Below, piece by piece: positions 45,011 to 57,117 of a DNA stretch of 64,000 bases. The DNA is from Lithobates sylvaticus (Eukaryota; Chordata; Amphibia; Anura; Ranidae): the NCBI GenBank assembly GCA_028564925.1, contig CM053032.1, positions 114,631,490 to 114,695,489 on the forward strand, in the 5' to 3' direction. Each line of letters opens with the position of its first letter. Within the stretch, counting starts at the first letter, position 1. The translations under genes were made by a program, and so were the position numbers. Under the pieces are notes generated by a model. It was not told where the DNA came from. It saw only the letters and a program-made list of their open reading frames with translations, and did not search any database.

Positions 45011-45935
45011 CACCTATGGTGATATGTTCTTTATGATATAAAAGCGGGGTTCCTTGTTTTTTTTTTTTATTTTTCACGTTTATAGGTGTTTTTACACTTT
45101 AGAACATGCAGCTCCTTATTGTAGTTTGTTTTTTGGTTATTGATTTGCGTGGGTTTGGAACATATTGGTTCATATATTTTCTTTAATTGTTGAAAGAATT
45201 GCCATAAGAATTCCCATTTGCAGTTTGCGAGAAGCTATATGGGGGACACAGAAAACACGTGGAATAAGGCACTCTGGTCAGATGAGACCAAAATTGAACC
45301 TAAAAGCAAAATGCTATGTGTGGCGGAAAACTTACACTGCACATCACCCTAAACACCACCCTATCGTGAAACATGGTGGTGGCAGCATCATACTGTTGGG
45401 ATGCTTTTCTTCGGCAGGGACAGGGAAGCTGGTCAGAATTGATGGGAAGATGAATGGAGCTAAATACAGGACAATCTTAGAAGAAAACCTGTTAGTCTGC
45501 AAAAAAAGATTGAGATTGGGGCAGAGGTCCATCCCCTAGCAGGACAACGACCCTAAACATACAGCCAGAGATACAAAGGGATGGTATAGATCAAAGCATA
45601 TATTCATGTGTTAGACTGGGCCAAAGTCCAGACCTAAATCCAATTGAGAATCTTTGGCAAGACTTAAATTGCTGTTCAGATGCTCTCCATCCAATCTGCC
45701 AGAGCGCAAGCTATTTTTCAAAGAATAGGCAAAAGTGTCACTCTTTAGATGTGCAAAGCTGGTAGAGACATACACAAAAGATTTGCCGCTGTAATCGCAG
45801 CGAAAGGTGGTTCTACAAAGTATTAACTCAGTGGGGCTGAATACAAATGCACACAACCATTTTCAGATATTTATTTGTGAAAAACAATTTTAATTTTCCT
45901 TTCACTTCACTATTATGTGCAGTGTTGGTCTATAA

Positions 45936-47129
45936 CAGGGGTCTCCAAACTTTTTGCTTCGAGGGCCACATCATATATTTCACAGGTATTTGCTGGCCGG
46001 AAAAAAAAATGTATATAGAAATGAATCCTTAGCCATGAAATAGAATAGGATTTTAAAGGCTGCCATCAGATCCCGGAGCCTCGTGCACCAGGTCTAAACA
46101 CTTAGAATTTCCCCATGCAGTACATCTGTGTCCCAATCAGAGACTCCCTGCCCATTTCTGTCCCCAGCAGAGTCTCTCCATACATCTGTGTCCCCATCTG
46201 AGTCTCCTTACACAATTGTATCCCCATCAGACTCTGCCTGCACAATTGTGTCCCCCTTTACAGCCACCCGCACACATGTGTGTCCTCATCAGAGACCCTG
46301 CCACACACTATCCTAAAAGCCACCTCCCCACACCCATTAAATCCCCTCCTGCCCATTTGTGTCCCCATCAGAGCCCCCACATTTGTGTCCCACATCAGAG
46401 TCCCCCCTCCACACACTTATGTCCTAATCAGAGTCTCCCCTCCCACATTTGTGTCCCCACCAGAGACTCCCTGAACTGTGTCTCCATCATAATCCCCTCT
46501 GAATGTGTCCCCATCAGTGCCCCCCCCCCCCCAAACACTTGTGTCCCCATCAGAGACGCCCTGAACATTTGTGTCCCTATCATTCCCCCTGAATGTGTCC
46601 CCATCAGAGCCCCGCCCTGCACAATTGTGTTTCTCTCAGAACCCCCTTCACATTTGGGTCCTCCATTACAGCCCCCTCCCTCCACACTTTTGTCCCCCAT
46701 TAGAGTGCCCCCTTCTCTTGTGTCCCCACCAGATCACATTTCTTTCTCCCTGCACCATCCTATATTTTCCCTGTACATCTGTGTACATTACCACTGTGGT
46801 ACTGCTCTGAAGAGCTGGCTGAATTGCAGATCTACTGCACTTCCTGGCTCCTGCCCGGCTGTTACGGTGCGCTGTATGTGACATGGAGGCATTAAGGTCA
46901 CTGAATTTCACTGCGGGAGGTGCAGCCGGTCTGCACTGAATGAATCTGAACTTCGTTGAGTTGCGAGACTTACGCTGCACAGCCCTCACTGCCTGTCAGT
47001 ATGCAGAGAAAGCCCTGAAACCCGAGCAGAGACCGTCCCTGCAGTGAGTCTAATGACTCTAGCTGGGGGCCAGAAGAAACGTCCTAGCGGGCCGGATGTG
47101 GCCCGCGCGCCGTACTTTGGAGACCCCTG
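45936..47129. mobile_element. Non-autonomous hAT in the Tc1 copy
   Basis: CAGGGGTCTCCAAACTTTTTG to TACTTTGGAGACCCCTG. Flanks are GTCTATAA on the left and GTCTTTTT on the right: the first four bases agree and the rest is blurred by a deletion in the Tc1. Contains a minisatellite (46128-46745). It ends with GCGGGCCGGATGTGGCCCGC-type palindromic sequence, as does the start of 5992-7570. Confidence 0.85.
46128..46745. repeat. Degenerate about 30-bp minisatellite
   Basis: Many copies of a unit like TTGTGTCCCCATCAGAG plus TCTCCCTGCACA, about 18 imperfect units. Reading frames through it are artefacts. Confidence 0.88.
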
Positions 47130-47269
47130 GTCTTTTTACGTTTTTGGTTGTAACATGACAAAATGTGGAAAATGTCAAGGGTTATGAATACTTTTTCAAG
47201 GCACTGTATATACCAACAACTGAAATAAGTTTCCCAAACAAGTCTTTCAAAATGCGCCCACTAGCCCTG

Positions 47270-48032
47270 CCTATTAAAGGAGACGTACAGGTACACCCAT
47301 TTGCCCACCGCAGCCATTGTGCCGATGTATATTGGCGTGCAGCGGTTGGCAAATGGTTAAAGGAGAAGCACAGCCAAAGTTCGTTTGGCTGTACTTCTCT
47401 TGGGGATCACAGGAGTGGAGTTCTTTCTGCACTCCTGTGACCCGTTTTTAGCAGGATGGAGCCCACTGTTGGCTGATGTCAGAGTTGGTCCAGGCTGGGA
47501 AAATATTGTGACTTCTATGGTCGGGATCCACCCAGATGCCTGGACCGGTGTCCGGCTCAGCCTCTCAGCGAGCCGCTGAGAGCCTAATCCAGGTGCTCCT
47601 TTTCCCTCCACAGCCCAGCGCTCCAGTGAGGGGAAAAAGTGACAGATCGCCATATCAACACAAGCAATGTTGGTGCAGCGATTTCCCCTGCTGTTCTATG
47701 GAATTCTGACAGTGGGGAGGCTCTCCTGCCACTTCCTGCAAGCGTTGATCGGATGCTGATTTTCCTGCATGTCCCATCGACAAAACTGTCATTAGACCAG
47801 CTTCTGTTGGAAAAACAGCTGTCTACACTGATAGATTTTCGGCCAGTGTTTACCCAGCTATAGACACAGCCTTGGTAGCAAGCAAATCTATCTCGACAAA
47901 AGATTAGATAGTCACTTGGGAGGGCTAGAGCAGAGAGCTGGTGCCCTCTGCTTAGTTCTCAGCCTTAGAGCCTACAGGGCACAGATGCAACATCAGACCA
48001 ATGTTGCATCCACCTAGGTACATATGATTTAA
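47270..48032. mobile_element. TTAA MITE scrap and a larger TTAA MITE (AGGAGAAG family)
   Basis: 47270-47360 ends GCAGCGGTTGGCAAATGGTTAA (in two parts) and is a partial TTAA element. 47357-48032 starts TTAAAGGAGAAGCACAGCC and ends near TTTAA at 48029-48032. It shares end sequence with 12473-12743 and inner sequence with 30235-30370. Confidence 0.6.
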
Positions 48033-48542
48033 AAAAATAAATAAAATAACTATACTAAAAGAAAATAATATTGTTAGATTTTAACTCAAGGAGTATAGTA
48101 GAGTTTGGAAATTCTAGAGAAATGCTTAAATAATGCATTACAAGTTGACTAAACCCATTAGATTTTAGTCAACTTAAATGTTTTAGTGAACTAAAATGTA
48201 GACTAAAATACAACTAAAACTAAAACAATTCAGATCTCTAAAATACGACTAAAACTAAAATGGCATTTTAGTCAAAAGACTGACTAAAACTAAATCAAAA
48301 TTTGACATCAAAATTAATACTGTCCTTTTACATCAGGGATTGATTGCGGGAGTCTATCGCTGTGAGAGCATTTTGGTACTCTTCTCTTTACATCTAAGTG
48401 TAAACATTGAGGTGCGTTTTTGCTACCATCTAGTGGTAAAGCTGCAATGTTTCACATTGCCTCTAGAATATTTATTAACTCAATACAGTTTGGGCTGTTA
48501 TATTGGGAATTTTGTCCGTTTTTGCTTTTTGTTTGTCCGTGA
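48033..48542. other. Non-coding stretch with an ACTAAA-rich block
   Basis: 48140-48310 is a degenerate repeat of ACTAAAA/GACTAAAACT words. The rest is unassigned. No gene. Confidence 0.5.
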
Positions 48543-49104
48543 ATACTGAAAGGAGGAGAAGGGTGGGGAAAGTCGGGCAGTTGCTGAAGCTGACCAAACA
48601 TATATTCCCAACCCTAGTTTTTTAGCGGACTACCTCAGTACTGATAGGACAACAACGTGGTTCTTGGGTAAAAAACATTGTTTATTACATGTAAAAATGA
48701 CATACAAAATTAATTTTAAAAGCAAGATTGAAATAATCAACAAATACTCAGGGTTCTCCCAAAAGATAGCTGTTGATGAAGTATGTCTCAAAGATTGATC
48801 TTTCCTTTACTAGTTTTGCGGTACATACACCACTTCTTCAGGAGGAATAATCTATAAGACAGATAATTGGATAAAGCACAAATAAGATAGCTTGCACTTG
48901 AACAACTTCTAAAATTGATTCAGCAAAAATAAATATAAGATGAGTAGCTCACCCGACAGGTCAATGGCCAAGTGTGAAACCATGTGGCCCAAAAACAATT
49001 CCCCCCACGGCATACGAGAGGGATTTATGCGAAAACCTTTCTGAATAAGAGGGAATAATAATGATAGAGGGGCATATCTTACAAAGTCATTCCACATTCA
49101 GTGA

Positions 49105-49400
49105 GGCTGAGGGGGAGGGGGGAGGGGTAGGAAAGGAGGACGGAAGGGGGGACGAGAGAGCAAGGAAGGGGATGTTAGGAAGGAAGAAAACAAAGGGGGA
49201 AGAGAAGACAATGGGATCAGAGGATGGAAAAGAGGGGGTGGGGGTTGGGAAGGAGAACACAAAAAGGAAGGGAAGGGGGTGGAACAAGGGGGGGAAAGGG
49301 GGGGGAGGATCTGAAGGTAGGGAGAAGAAGGGGAAGGACCGAGAGGGGGAGGGAAGGGGGAGGAGGAAATGGAGGGAAAATTGAGGAAACGGGACCAGAA
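49105..49400. repeat. Long polypurine tract (left arm)
   Basis: About 300 bp almost wholly A and G on the plus strand, interrupted by few pyrimidines. Its inverted partner at 51795-52045 is polypyrimidine on the plus strand. It can form triplex DNA in principle. Reading frames here (Lys/Gly/Glu-rich or Pro/Ser-rich) are composition artefacts. Confidence 0.93.
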
Positions 49401-49647
49401 TGTGGGGATAACTGTGAGACATGTCGGGAGCGGCATAACTCACCTAAAACCAGTAATGCCGGTAAAAATATTCCAGAACTCCGGGGAAAATGATGGATAC
49501 TTATAATTTAAACAGTGGCTAACCTAATCGTATAATGTGAGGGGGTAATTGGAGGCTTAAAAGGATTACCAATATCCCTTGGTATTTCCCCAGCCAAGCC
49601 GAAAGTAGCAGATGAAATCTGCAAGATAAGAGATTGGTTTTATTTAA

Positions 49648-49782
<135 letters not shown>

Positions 49783-50437
49783 TATAAGGCCAGATGATGC
49801 AAAGCATGAGGAACATAGTGGAAAAAAGAGGAGAGGGGGGTTTTCCAACATATGGAAAAGCCAATATTATCCTACCTGTCTGTAGACTGTGAGTCGTGTG
49901 TCCCCTGGAAAGACATATGCGATACTCCTCTACGAGCTGAAGCTCATTAAATGACCGGGTCAGTCTCCCCGCACTGTGCAGGTGCGTGTGCGTGCCTGGC
50001 GAGCCAGTGGGCGGGAAGGCCCAGGGCTTGGGCGGAGCAAGAAAGAGATGGGCTCCATAGAACATCTTGACCAGGGGAATCACAAGTCCGCTGCTGGGAA
50101 GGAGGATCAAGTCACAAGGAAATATCAAACCAGCCAGTCAGGGGAGCAACTCAATACAATTAAACAAAAAAAGGCAAAATTATAATATACAACATAATAT
50201 ATACAATTATTTTGCAACGTTACAAGCAATTGAAGTATAGGACTCCCATCGATAATAGTACCTAGGGATAAGATATTGTGGAGTTGCCAATCAAAGGGCA
50301 GGTCAGACACTAATATCCGGAACAGGGGCTAATTGAACGAACTGCCAGGGGCTATAGGAAGAAGTCATTCCAATGAAATAAAGTAAAATGACAGTCATGA
50401 AGATGAATGACATTTGAACAGCAAGAAATAAATGTAA

Positions 50438-50725
50438 ATGTCAAGCGTTCTACGTAGGTAAAACTATTTCAAAATTGAGACAGCGAATTGGAGACCATTT
50501 ATACTCCTCTGGCAATGGTAAACTTACCACTGTAGGTAGACATATCTCCATCATCACTATATTTCAGTCGTTCAATTTTTTTTTTCTAGAAGTTGTCCAA
50601 CAGAGTCCTAGGGGAGGTGATTGGGACAAAACGATCCTTGAAAAAGACTGTGTGGATTGAACATCTCAATGCCACTTTTCCCCCAGGACTCAATGAAATC
50701 ATAGCCTACAAATCATTTGTCATTC
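50438..50725 (+). pseudogene. PLE GIY-YIG endonuclease fragment
   Basis: Reads STYVGKTISKLRQRIGDH (the YVGKT part of the GIY-YIG fold and the following Arg), then SPRGGDWDKTILEKDCVDWI and LNATFPPGLNE, matching the PLE C-terminal pattern RGGD-x-L-x-RE-x-WI-x-L-x-P-x-GLN. The usual Glu after the RGGD block appears as EKDC here. The reverse transcriptase upstream is gone, so it could not move itself. Confidence 0.85.
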
Positions 50726-51794
50726 TGACATCCCTTTTTCACTTCCTCCTTTCTCCCCACCCCCCCCTTTCCCCCCTTATTTTTTGCTGTTCAAATGTCA
50801 TTTATCTTCATGACTGTCATTTTACTTTATTTCATTGGTATGGCTTCTTCATTTAGCCCCTGTTTCGGATATAAATGTCTGACCAGCCCCTTGTTTTTCA
50901 AACCAAATTGATTGGCAACTCTGCAATATCTTATCCATAGGTACTATTATCCTATACTCCAATTGCTTGTAACTTGCTTTTTTGCACTTTTGTATTTTAT
51001 GTTGTATATTATATTTTTGCCTTTTTTTTTGTTTAATTGTATTGAGTTGCTCCCCAAGTTGGCTGGTTTGATGTTTCCCTGCGACTTGATCCTCCTTCCC
51101 AGCGGCGGACTTGTGATTCCCCTGGTCAAGGTGTTCTCCTATGGAGCCCATCTTTTTCTTGCTCCGCCCAAGCTCTGGGCCTTCCGCCCACATGCTCGGC
51201 CGGCGCACGTGCGCAGTAGCGTGTTCGCACGCACCTGCTCAGTGCAGGGAGTCTTACCCTGTGACGTCAGATGCCTCCAGCTGGCGGCGCGTGTCACATG
51301 CCCGGGTTGGGGAGCTCATTTAACGAGCTTCAGCCCGTGGATGAGTATCGCGGATCTCTCTACAGGGGACACAAAACTCACGGTCTACAGACAGACAGAA
51401 TAATATTGGCTTTTTGTGGGGGAGACTATATGTTGGAAACCTCTTTTCCACTATGTTCCTCATGGTTTTCACGCTTTGTATCATCTGGATATATATATAT
51501 ATATATATATTCTCTTATCTTGCAGATTTCATCTGCTGCTTTTGGCTTGGCTGAGGAAATACCACGGGAATATTTGTTTGTACCAGGCTGTGGGCTGATG
51601 TTTAACTTCCTTCTAAGCCTCCAATTACCCCCTAACATTATAGCCATCCGGGTATCACTGTCTGTTTCACCGTTTAAATTCTAAGTATCCATCATTTTCC
51701 CCTGGAGTTCTGGAATATTTTTACCGGCATTACTGGTTTTAGGTAAGTTATGCCGCTCCCTGACATGCCTCAGTCATCCCCACATTATGGTCCC

Positions 51795-52045
51795 CTGTTT
51801 TCCAATTTTCCCTTCCCCCATCTCCTCCCCCCCTTCCTCCCCCTACCTTCAGACCTTTCCTTCTCCCCTTTTTCCCCCCCTTCCTTCCCCTTCTTCTCCC
51901 TACCTTCAGACCTTTCCTTCTCCCCTTTTTCCCACCCTCCCTCCTTTCTCTCTTCCCCCTCCCTCCTTCCTTACATCCCCCTCCCTTGCTCTCTCCCCCC
52001 TTCCTTCTCCTTCTTTCCCAACCCTTTTTCCTCCCCCCCCCATCC
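51795..52045. repeat. Polypyrimidine tract (right arm)
   Basis: C/T-rich partner of 49105-49400, with a repeated unit CCTACCTTCAGACCTTTCCT seen twice (about 51842 and 51899). Confidence 0.9.
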
Positions 52046-52612
52046 TCACTGAATGTGGAGTGACTTTGTATGATATGCCCCTTTATCATTATTATTCCCT
52101 CTTATTCAAAAAGGTTTTCGCATAAAACCCCCTTGTCCGCCGCAGGGGGAATCCGTTTTGAGCCACATGTTTCACACTTGGCCATTGACCCCATTGGGTG
52201 CGCTACTCATCTTCTGTATATTTTTGCTGAATCATAATTGTATACATTTTTTTCAAATGCAAGTTATCTTATTTGTGCTTTATCCAATTATCTGTCTTAT
52301 AGATTATTCCTCCTGAAGAATCGGTGTACGTACTGCAAAACTAGTAGAGGAAAGATCAATCTTTGGGAAGCACTTCATCAACAGATATCTCTTGGGGGAA
52401 CCCTGAGTATTTGTTCATTGATCATTTCAATCTTGCTTTTAAAATTAATTTTGTATCTCATTTTTATATGTAATAAACAATATGTTTTTATCCAAGAACC
52501 ACATCATTGTCCTATCAGTACAGAGTCCACTAAAAAAACTAGGGTTGGGAATATTTGTTTGGTCAGCTTCAGTAACTGTGCGACTTCCCCACCCTTCCCC
52601 TTCTTTCAATAT

Positions 52613-53470
52613 ATCAATTTGGAGGATGGTACTTTGCTATGCTTAGTTAATCTTTAATATTTGAGGCCATTCTCAAAATAAATTTTGAACGTGAATAATT
52701 TTATTTTTTTGTGTATTTTTAGCCAACATGTTGTTTTGATAAACATTTGCACAAATATCACAGGGCCTACGTAGCAGTAGCACCCTTTTTATTCTCTGGT
52801 TCTATGCTTGATTTGGGGGTCTTTTACAAACTCTGAAAACTGTACGTGAAAAACTATAACCCCTACATTTCTAGAGTAAATTATTTTTTTATTTAGTTTT
52901 TTGCACCTTCAGTTTTCACCATTTTACAAAAAGGCACAGTTTTAAATTTACAAATATTTGCTATTTATTAACTAAATACAGCTTTTATATTTAGTGGGAA
53001 TTTAGCAAGAATTTTGTAGGTTATGCTGTTTGTGTCCACGAATAAGGATTTTTGTGTATTTTTAGCGACAATATTGTTTTGATCACAGGGCCTAAAAAAA
53101 TAATCTGTATCACCTTCTGTTTATTCTACTAGTCCTGTGCTTTCAGAAAATGTATGGTTTGGGGGGGACTTTTACAAACTCTGGAAGCTGTAAGGAAAAA
53201 ATATAAACGCTAGAAACATTGGTCAGGCCAAAGTGGAGCACAGGGCCTGGCAGCGAAAGGCTTAAACAGGTTATCACTTTGGACTTTCCCAGGAGCTCTG
53301 ATGCTAAAATTAGCAAACCATAGTGCTCCTTCAATTGTAGGTACTGGTTGCCACCATCCCTACTTATCAATGTTAAACAAGAACCTCTAATGGGACTTTG
53401 TCGGCAACCAAAAAAGTACACACACGGATCAACTTTTTTTTAAAAAGATACAAAATCCAACATCTTTATA
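52613..53470. repeat. AT-rich stretch with an about 345-bp direct duplication
   Basis: 52709-52870 and 53055-53200 share TGTGTATTTTTAGC, TTGTTTTGATxA, CACAGGGCCTA, TTTACAAACTCTG and AGCTGTA in the same order. Possibly a tandem segment of an unknown repeat. No gene. Confidence 0.6.
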
Positions 53471-54207
53471 CAGTGCCTTGAAAAAGTTTTCATACCCCTT
53501 GACATTTTCCACATTTTGTCATGTTACAACCAAAAACGTAAAGGTATTTTATTGGGATTTTATGTGATAGACAAACACAAAGCGGCACATAATTGTGAAG
53601 TGGAAGGAAAATAATAAATGTTTTTAAATTCTTTTACAAATAAATATGTGAAAAGTGTGGCGTGCATTTGTATTCAGCCCCCTTTACTCTGATACCCATA
53701 ACTAAAATCTAGTGGGAACCAATTGCCTTCAGAAGTCATCTAATTAGTAAATAGAGTCCACCTGTGTGTAATTTAATCTCTATCAATACAGCTGAACAAA
53801 CAGCATCACAAAGCCCAAAGAACACACCAGACATGTCAGGGATAAAGTTGTGAAGAATTTTAAAGCAGGGTTAAATAATAAAAAAAAAAAAAAAAATATC
53901 CCAAGCTTTGAACATCTCACAAAATGGAAAAAACATGGCACAACTGCAAATCTACCAAGACATGGCCATTCACCTAAACTGACAGGCCGGGCAAGGAGAG
54001 CATTAATCAGAGAAGCAGCCAGGAGGCCCATGGTAACTGGAGGACCCGCAGAGATCCATCCACAGGACGACTATTGGTCATGCATTCCACAAATCTGACC
54101 TTTATGGAATAGTGGGAAGAAGAAAGCCATTGTTGAAAGAAATCCGTAAGAAGTCATGTTTTGCAGTATGCGAGAAGCCATGTGGGGGGACACAGCAAAC
54201 GTTTTTA
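53471..54207 (+). mobile_element. Tc1-like transposon (copy C), 3'-truncated
   Basis: Starts with the true left terminus CAGTGCCTTGAAAAAGTTTTC after TA. The N-terminal transposase remnant (53850-54098) has FEHLTKWKKHGTTANLPRHG and KLTGRARRALIREA, the paired-like DNA-binding part. It stops at 54207, about where copy B begins to be complete. A long A-run (53880-53895) disrupts the frame. About 54208-54480 after it is unassigned. Confidence 0.9.
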
Positions 54208-54480
54208 TCTTTCACAGAATGCATAGCATATCCATAAAATATCTAGATCACATCTTGCACTTAACATAAACCAGTTGCAGTCCGCTGTAAAAGATGTGAT
54301 TTTCACAGTGTGTCTTTCAACTGGCAACATCCAACGCTTCTTGAATAATAACTAGAAACACGTTCATCAGGGAAGATAGTATCACACTGAAAAAAATATA
54401 AAAATGTGTTATTGTATGTCATGGTTCCTAGATTTTCTCAGAAAAATACAATAACAAATGGCAGCTTACACAGTAAGAAA

Positions 54481-54965
54481 ATATGATCCTTCCATCAAAC
54501 CATCAAGACCATCCAACATATGGACCCACCAGGCAAGGGAGGAGAGGACAGCAATGCATACAATGGAGCCATCAGGAGATTGGATCAAATATTATTCAAA
54601 TGTTAGTGATATTAAAGCTTTGGGTTGATTATCGTCCGAGAACAATCATGTCTGCCACTCAAACCACCGCGGACGACTCATTGCAGCATCGCCGTAAACT
54701 TGCTGAATCGTGTCAAACGTCTCTGTGGCACAATTACCAAGTTTCACGTTTGCTCTTTGTTCTAACTTGCTGTCCATGATGAAATGGCGGTGGTAACGCA
54801 CGTGGTCAGAATAGTGCCAGTTGCACAGCTCTCGATGTACACAGGACGATGTCTTTTTCGCACAATGACTTATGAAGGTTGGTGCGTGCAGCATTGTGCT
54901 GCCATATGTTGGCTTGTTACAAAACTTTTTGATACCAACTCATATTTAATTCTGTGTAGGTCAAG
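54481..54965 (-). mobile_element. Mariner-family fragment, transposase N-terminus
   Basis: On the minus strand MDSKLEQRANVKLG, then ATETFDTIQQVYGDAAMSR and FEW. This matches the HTH start of mariner-type transposases and of domesticated relatives (SETMAR/GVQW3-like: KLEQR-x-FCVKLGK-x-ATET-x-YG-x-MSR-x-FEW). A short deletion has removed the FCVK part. The catalytic domain is absent. Upstream on the minus strand is probable 5' UTR up to about 54965. Different from the Tc1 copies around it. Confidence 0.72.
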
Positions 54966-55059
54966 TCTTGGCTAAGTAAGTAACAAGTTAGGCTCCCTTT
55001 AGGTAATGTAAGGTATCCTACAGGGCACGCCTGTGTGCTCGTTCCCAAGCCAGGCTGTA

Positions 55060-55995
55060 CAGGTGCATCTTATAAAATTAGAATATCATCAAAAGGTTAA
55101 CTTTATTTCAGTAATTCAAATCAAATTGAAACTCATATATTTTTTTTATAGATGGGTTACACAGTGATATATTTCAAGCATTTTTTTTTCTTTTCGTTTT
55201 GATGAAAATGGCTTACAGAATTTGGGGTTTTCACTGTGTCTCTGAAAATTAGAATATTACATAAGACCAATTAAAACAAAAATTATTTTTAGTACAGAAA
55301 TGTTGGCTTACTGAAAAGTATGTCCATGTAAAGTATAGTATGCACTCAGTACTTGGTCAGGGCTCCTTTTGCATGAATTACTGCATCAATGTGGCGTGGC
55401 ATGGGAGCGATCAGCCTGTGGCACTGCTGAGGTGTTATGGAAGCCCAGGTTGCTTTGATAGTGGCCTTCAGCTCGTCTGCATTGTTGGGTTTGGTGTCTC
55501 TCATCTTTCTCTTGACAATACCCCACAGATTCTCTATGGGTTTTAGGTCATGCAAGTATGCTGGTCAATCACGCACAGTGATACCATAATTATAAAACCA
55601 GGTATTGGTACTTTTGGCAGTGTGGGCAGGTGCCAAGTCCTGCTGGAAAATGAAATCGGCATCTCCATAAAGCTGGTCAGCAGAGGGAAGTATGAAGTGC
55701 TCTAGAATTTTCTGGTAGAGGGCTGCGCTGACTTTGGATTTGATAAAACACAGTGGACCAACACCCACCGACAACATGGCTCCCCAAATCATCACTGACT
55801 GTGGAAACTTCACACTGGACCTCATGCAACTTTGATTGTGTGCCTCCACTCTTCCTCCAGACTCCTGGGACCTTGATTTCCAAATTAAATGCCAAATTTT
55901 TCACAGTCCGTGAAGATTTGGGAGGCCATGTCATCTGGTGTTGGTCCACTGTGTTTTATCAAGTCCAAGGTCAGCGCAGCCCTCTACCAGTACTT
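55060..55995 (-). mobile_element. Tc1-like transposon of a second family (copy D) with an inverted duplication
   Basis: The end CAGGTGCATCTTATAAAATT at 55060 follows TA. Minus-strand transposase: SVMIWGAML, FIFQQDLAPAHTAKSTNTWF (second Asp), then LKPIENLWGIVKRKMRD (third Glu) in another frame. The first catalytic part is lost. 55900-55991 is an inverted copy of 55712-55807 from the same element, which replaces the expected N-terminal sequence. Dead. Confidence 0.88.
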
Positions 55996-56655
55996 TTTTC
56001 CTAATCGATATACAGCTGTCACATGACCCATCTCTCCCAGCCTGTCTGCAAGAAATCATAAGCAGGAGGAACTTCTAGTCTTCTGCTGCTGGTCACATGT
56101 TCAAAATAAAAAAGCAGTAAAAATAGAGTAAAATAATAAATATCAATAAACTGTTTTAAGTTGTCATACAAATATATACATATATATTTGAAATCCAAAT
56201 ATTTATTCTTTTTTGGCAATAACCTGGTGTGGGTGGATTTCTGCCAGTCAGACTGTCATGCCCCTCCAACCTGTGTCTTAGAAAAAGATGGAGGTGAAGA
56301 CTCTATCAATCTACATGTAATATACCATCCCCATTGTGTTTAGCTGGTTAGTGGACATGAATAGGGAGGGAGGGAGTGGGCTGTCATTTACCACTGTGTA
56401 TACGCCCACATATGTGACTCTATAGTCACATGGGCTGCTCAGATGTATAGGGAGGCAATCCATAGAAACTCACTGAAAGCTGAAGCATATGCAGAGCTAT
56501 CAACACTGCTCTGCAAAATCCCTAGCTGTATCAGGGACTTGGACTTTTGCAGAATACAGAAAACAAATCTGATAGTGATTGAGAATGAACAGCATGTAAT
56601 ACAGCATTTATTGATATTTTTTTTATTTTTATGATGTGGTTTTAGTGACACTTTA
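55996..56655. mobile_element. TTAA MITE, left end lost
   Basis: Right end GGTTTTAGTGACACTTTAA (TTAA 56652-56655). Contains CAGCTGTCACATGACCCAT and AGCAGGAGGAACTTCTAG, words I recall from a common frog MITE. Its left end is fused to the Tc1 copy D rearrangement. Confidence 0.55.
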
Positions 56656-57117
56656 AGTTCTTCCGGGTGGATGTTCTGGTCTCCTATGCTGCTGGATTTG
56701 GGCATAAGGTGTTACAGGCCGCTCTAAGGTGTCCTTTTATGAAACTGAGATCAGCTGCGATCCCAAGTCTCACAGCTGATCTCAGGTCTTTACCAGTTTA
56801 TGAAACTGAGGTAATCAGCGGAGAATATGTTCTGCACTGATTATCTCAGCACAGTGAGAATCTGTAACTCACTGTCACATAAACGGCCAGTGTATGCAGG
56901 TGCGATCTCAGCACCTCACTGGCGATCTGTGACAGAATTCTCACTTTCTGATTCACCATCTCCGAGGTGGAGAATCAGAGAGAGAAGCGCAAAGCTGACT
57001 GAGTATTCTGGGGAAAGCAGGAAGTCTTTTGATTTCCTTCTTTCACTCGGGAGCAGCCATACAGCCAGAACACATCTTCCCCACCATTACACACCCCAAA
57101 ATAAGCAGGTTAGCAGA

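Larger units (their letters stand above)
45188..47210 (+). mobile_element. Tc1-like transposon (copy B), 5'-truncated, split by a hAT
   Basis: Begins inside the transposase (TTGTTGAAAGAATTGCC) and ends with the true right terminus, CTTTTTCAAGGCACTGTATA. Visible residues: [39 protein letters not shown], then [13 protein letters not shown]-like and PNPIENLWQDL-like sequence in shifted frames. The hAT at 45936-47129 lies in its 3' non-coding part. Dead. Confidence 0.9.

Noticed and set aside
46128-46881. Proline-rich 221-codon open frame
   Set aside because: It lies in a degenerate 30-bp minisatellite inside a non-autonomous hAT.
49061-49443. Lys/Glu/Gly-rich and Pro/Ser-rich frames
   Set aside because: Composition artefact of a polypurine tract; the mirrored copy at 51748-52125 behaves the same.
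54646-54894. A host domesticated mariner gene (GVQW3/SETMAR-like)
   Set aside because: The frame carries a deletion in the HTH domain and continues into probable UTR without a gene structure. A dead transposon fragment is simpler.
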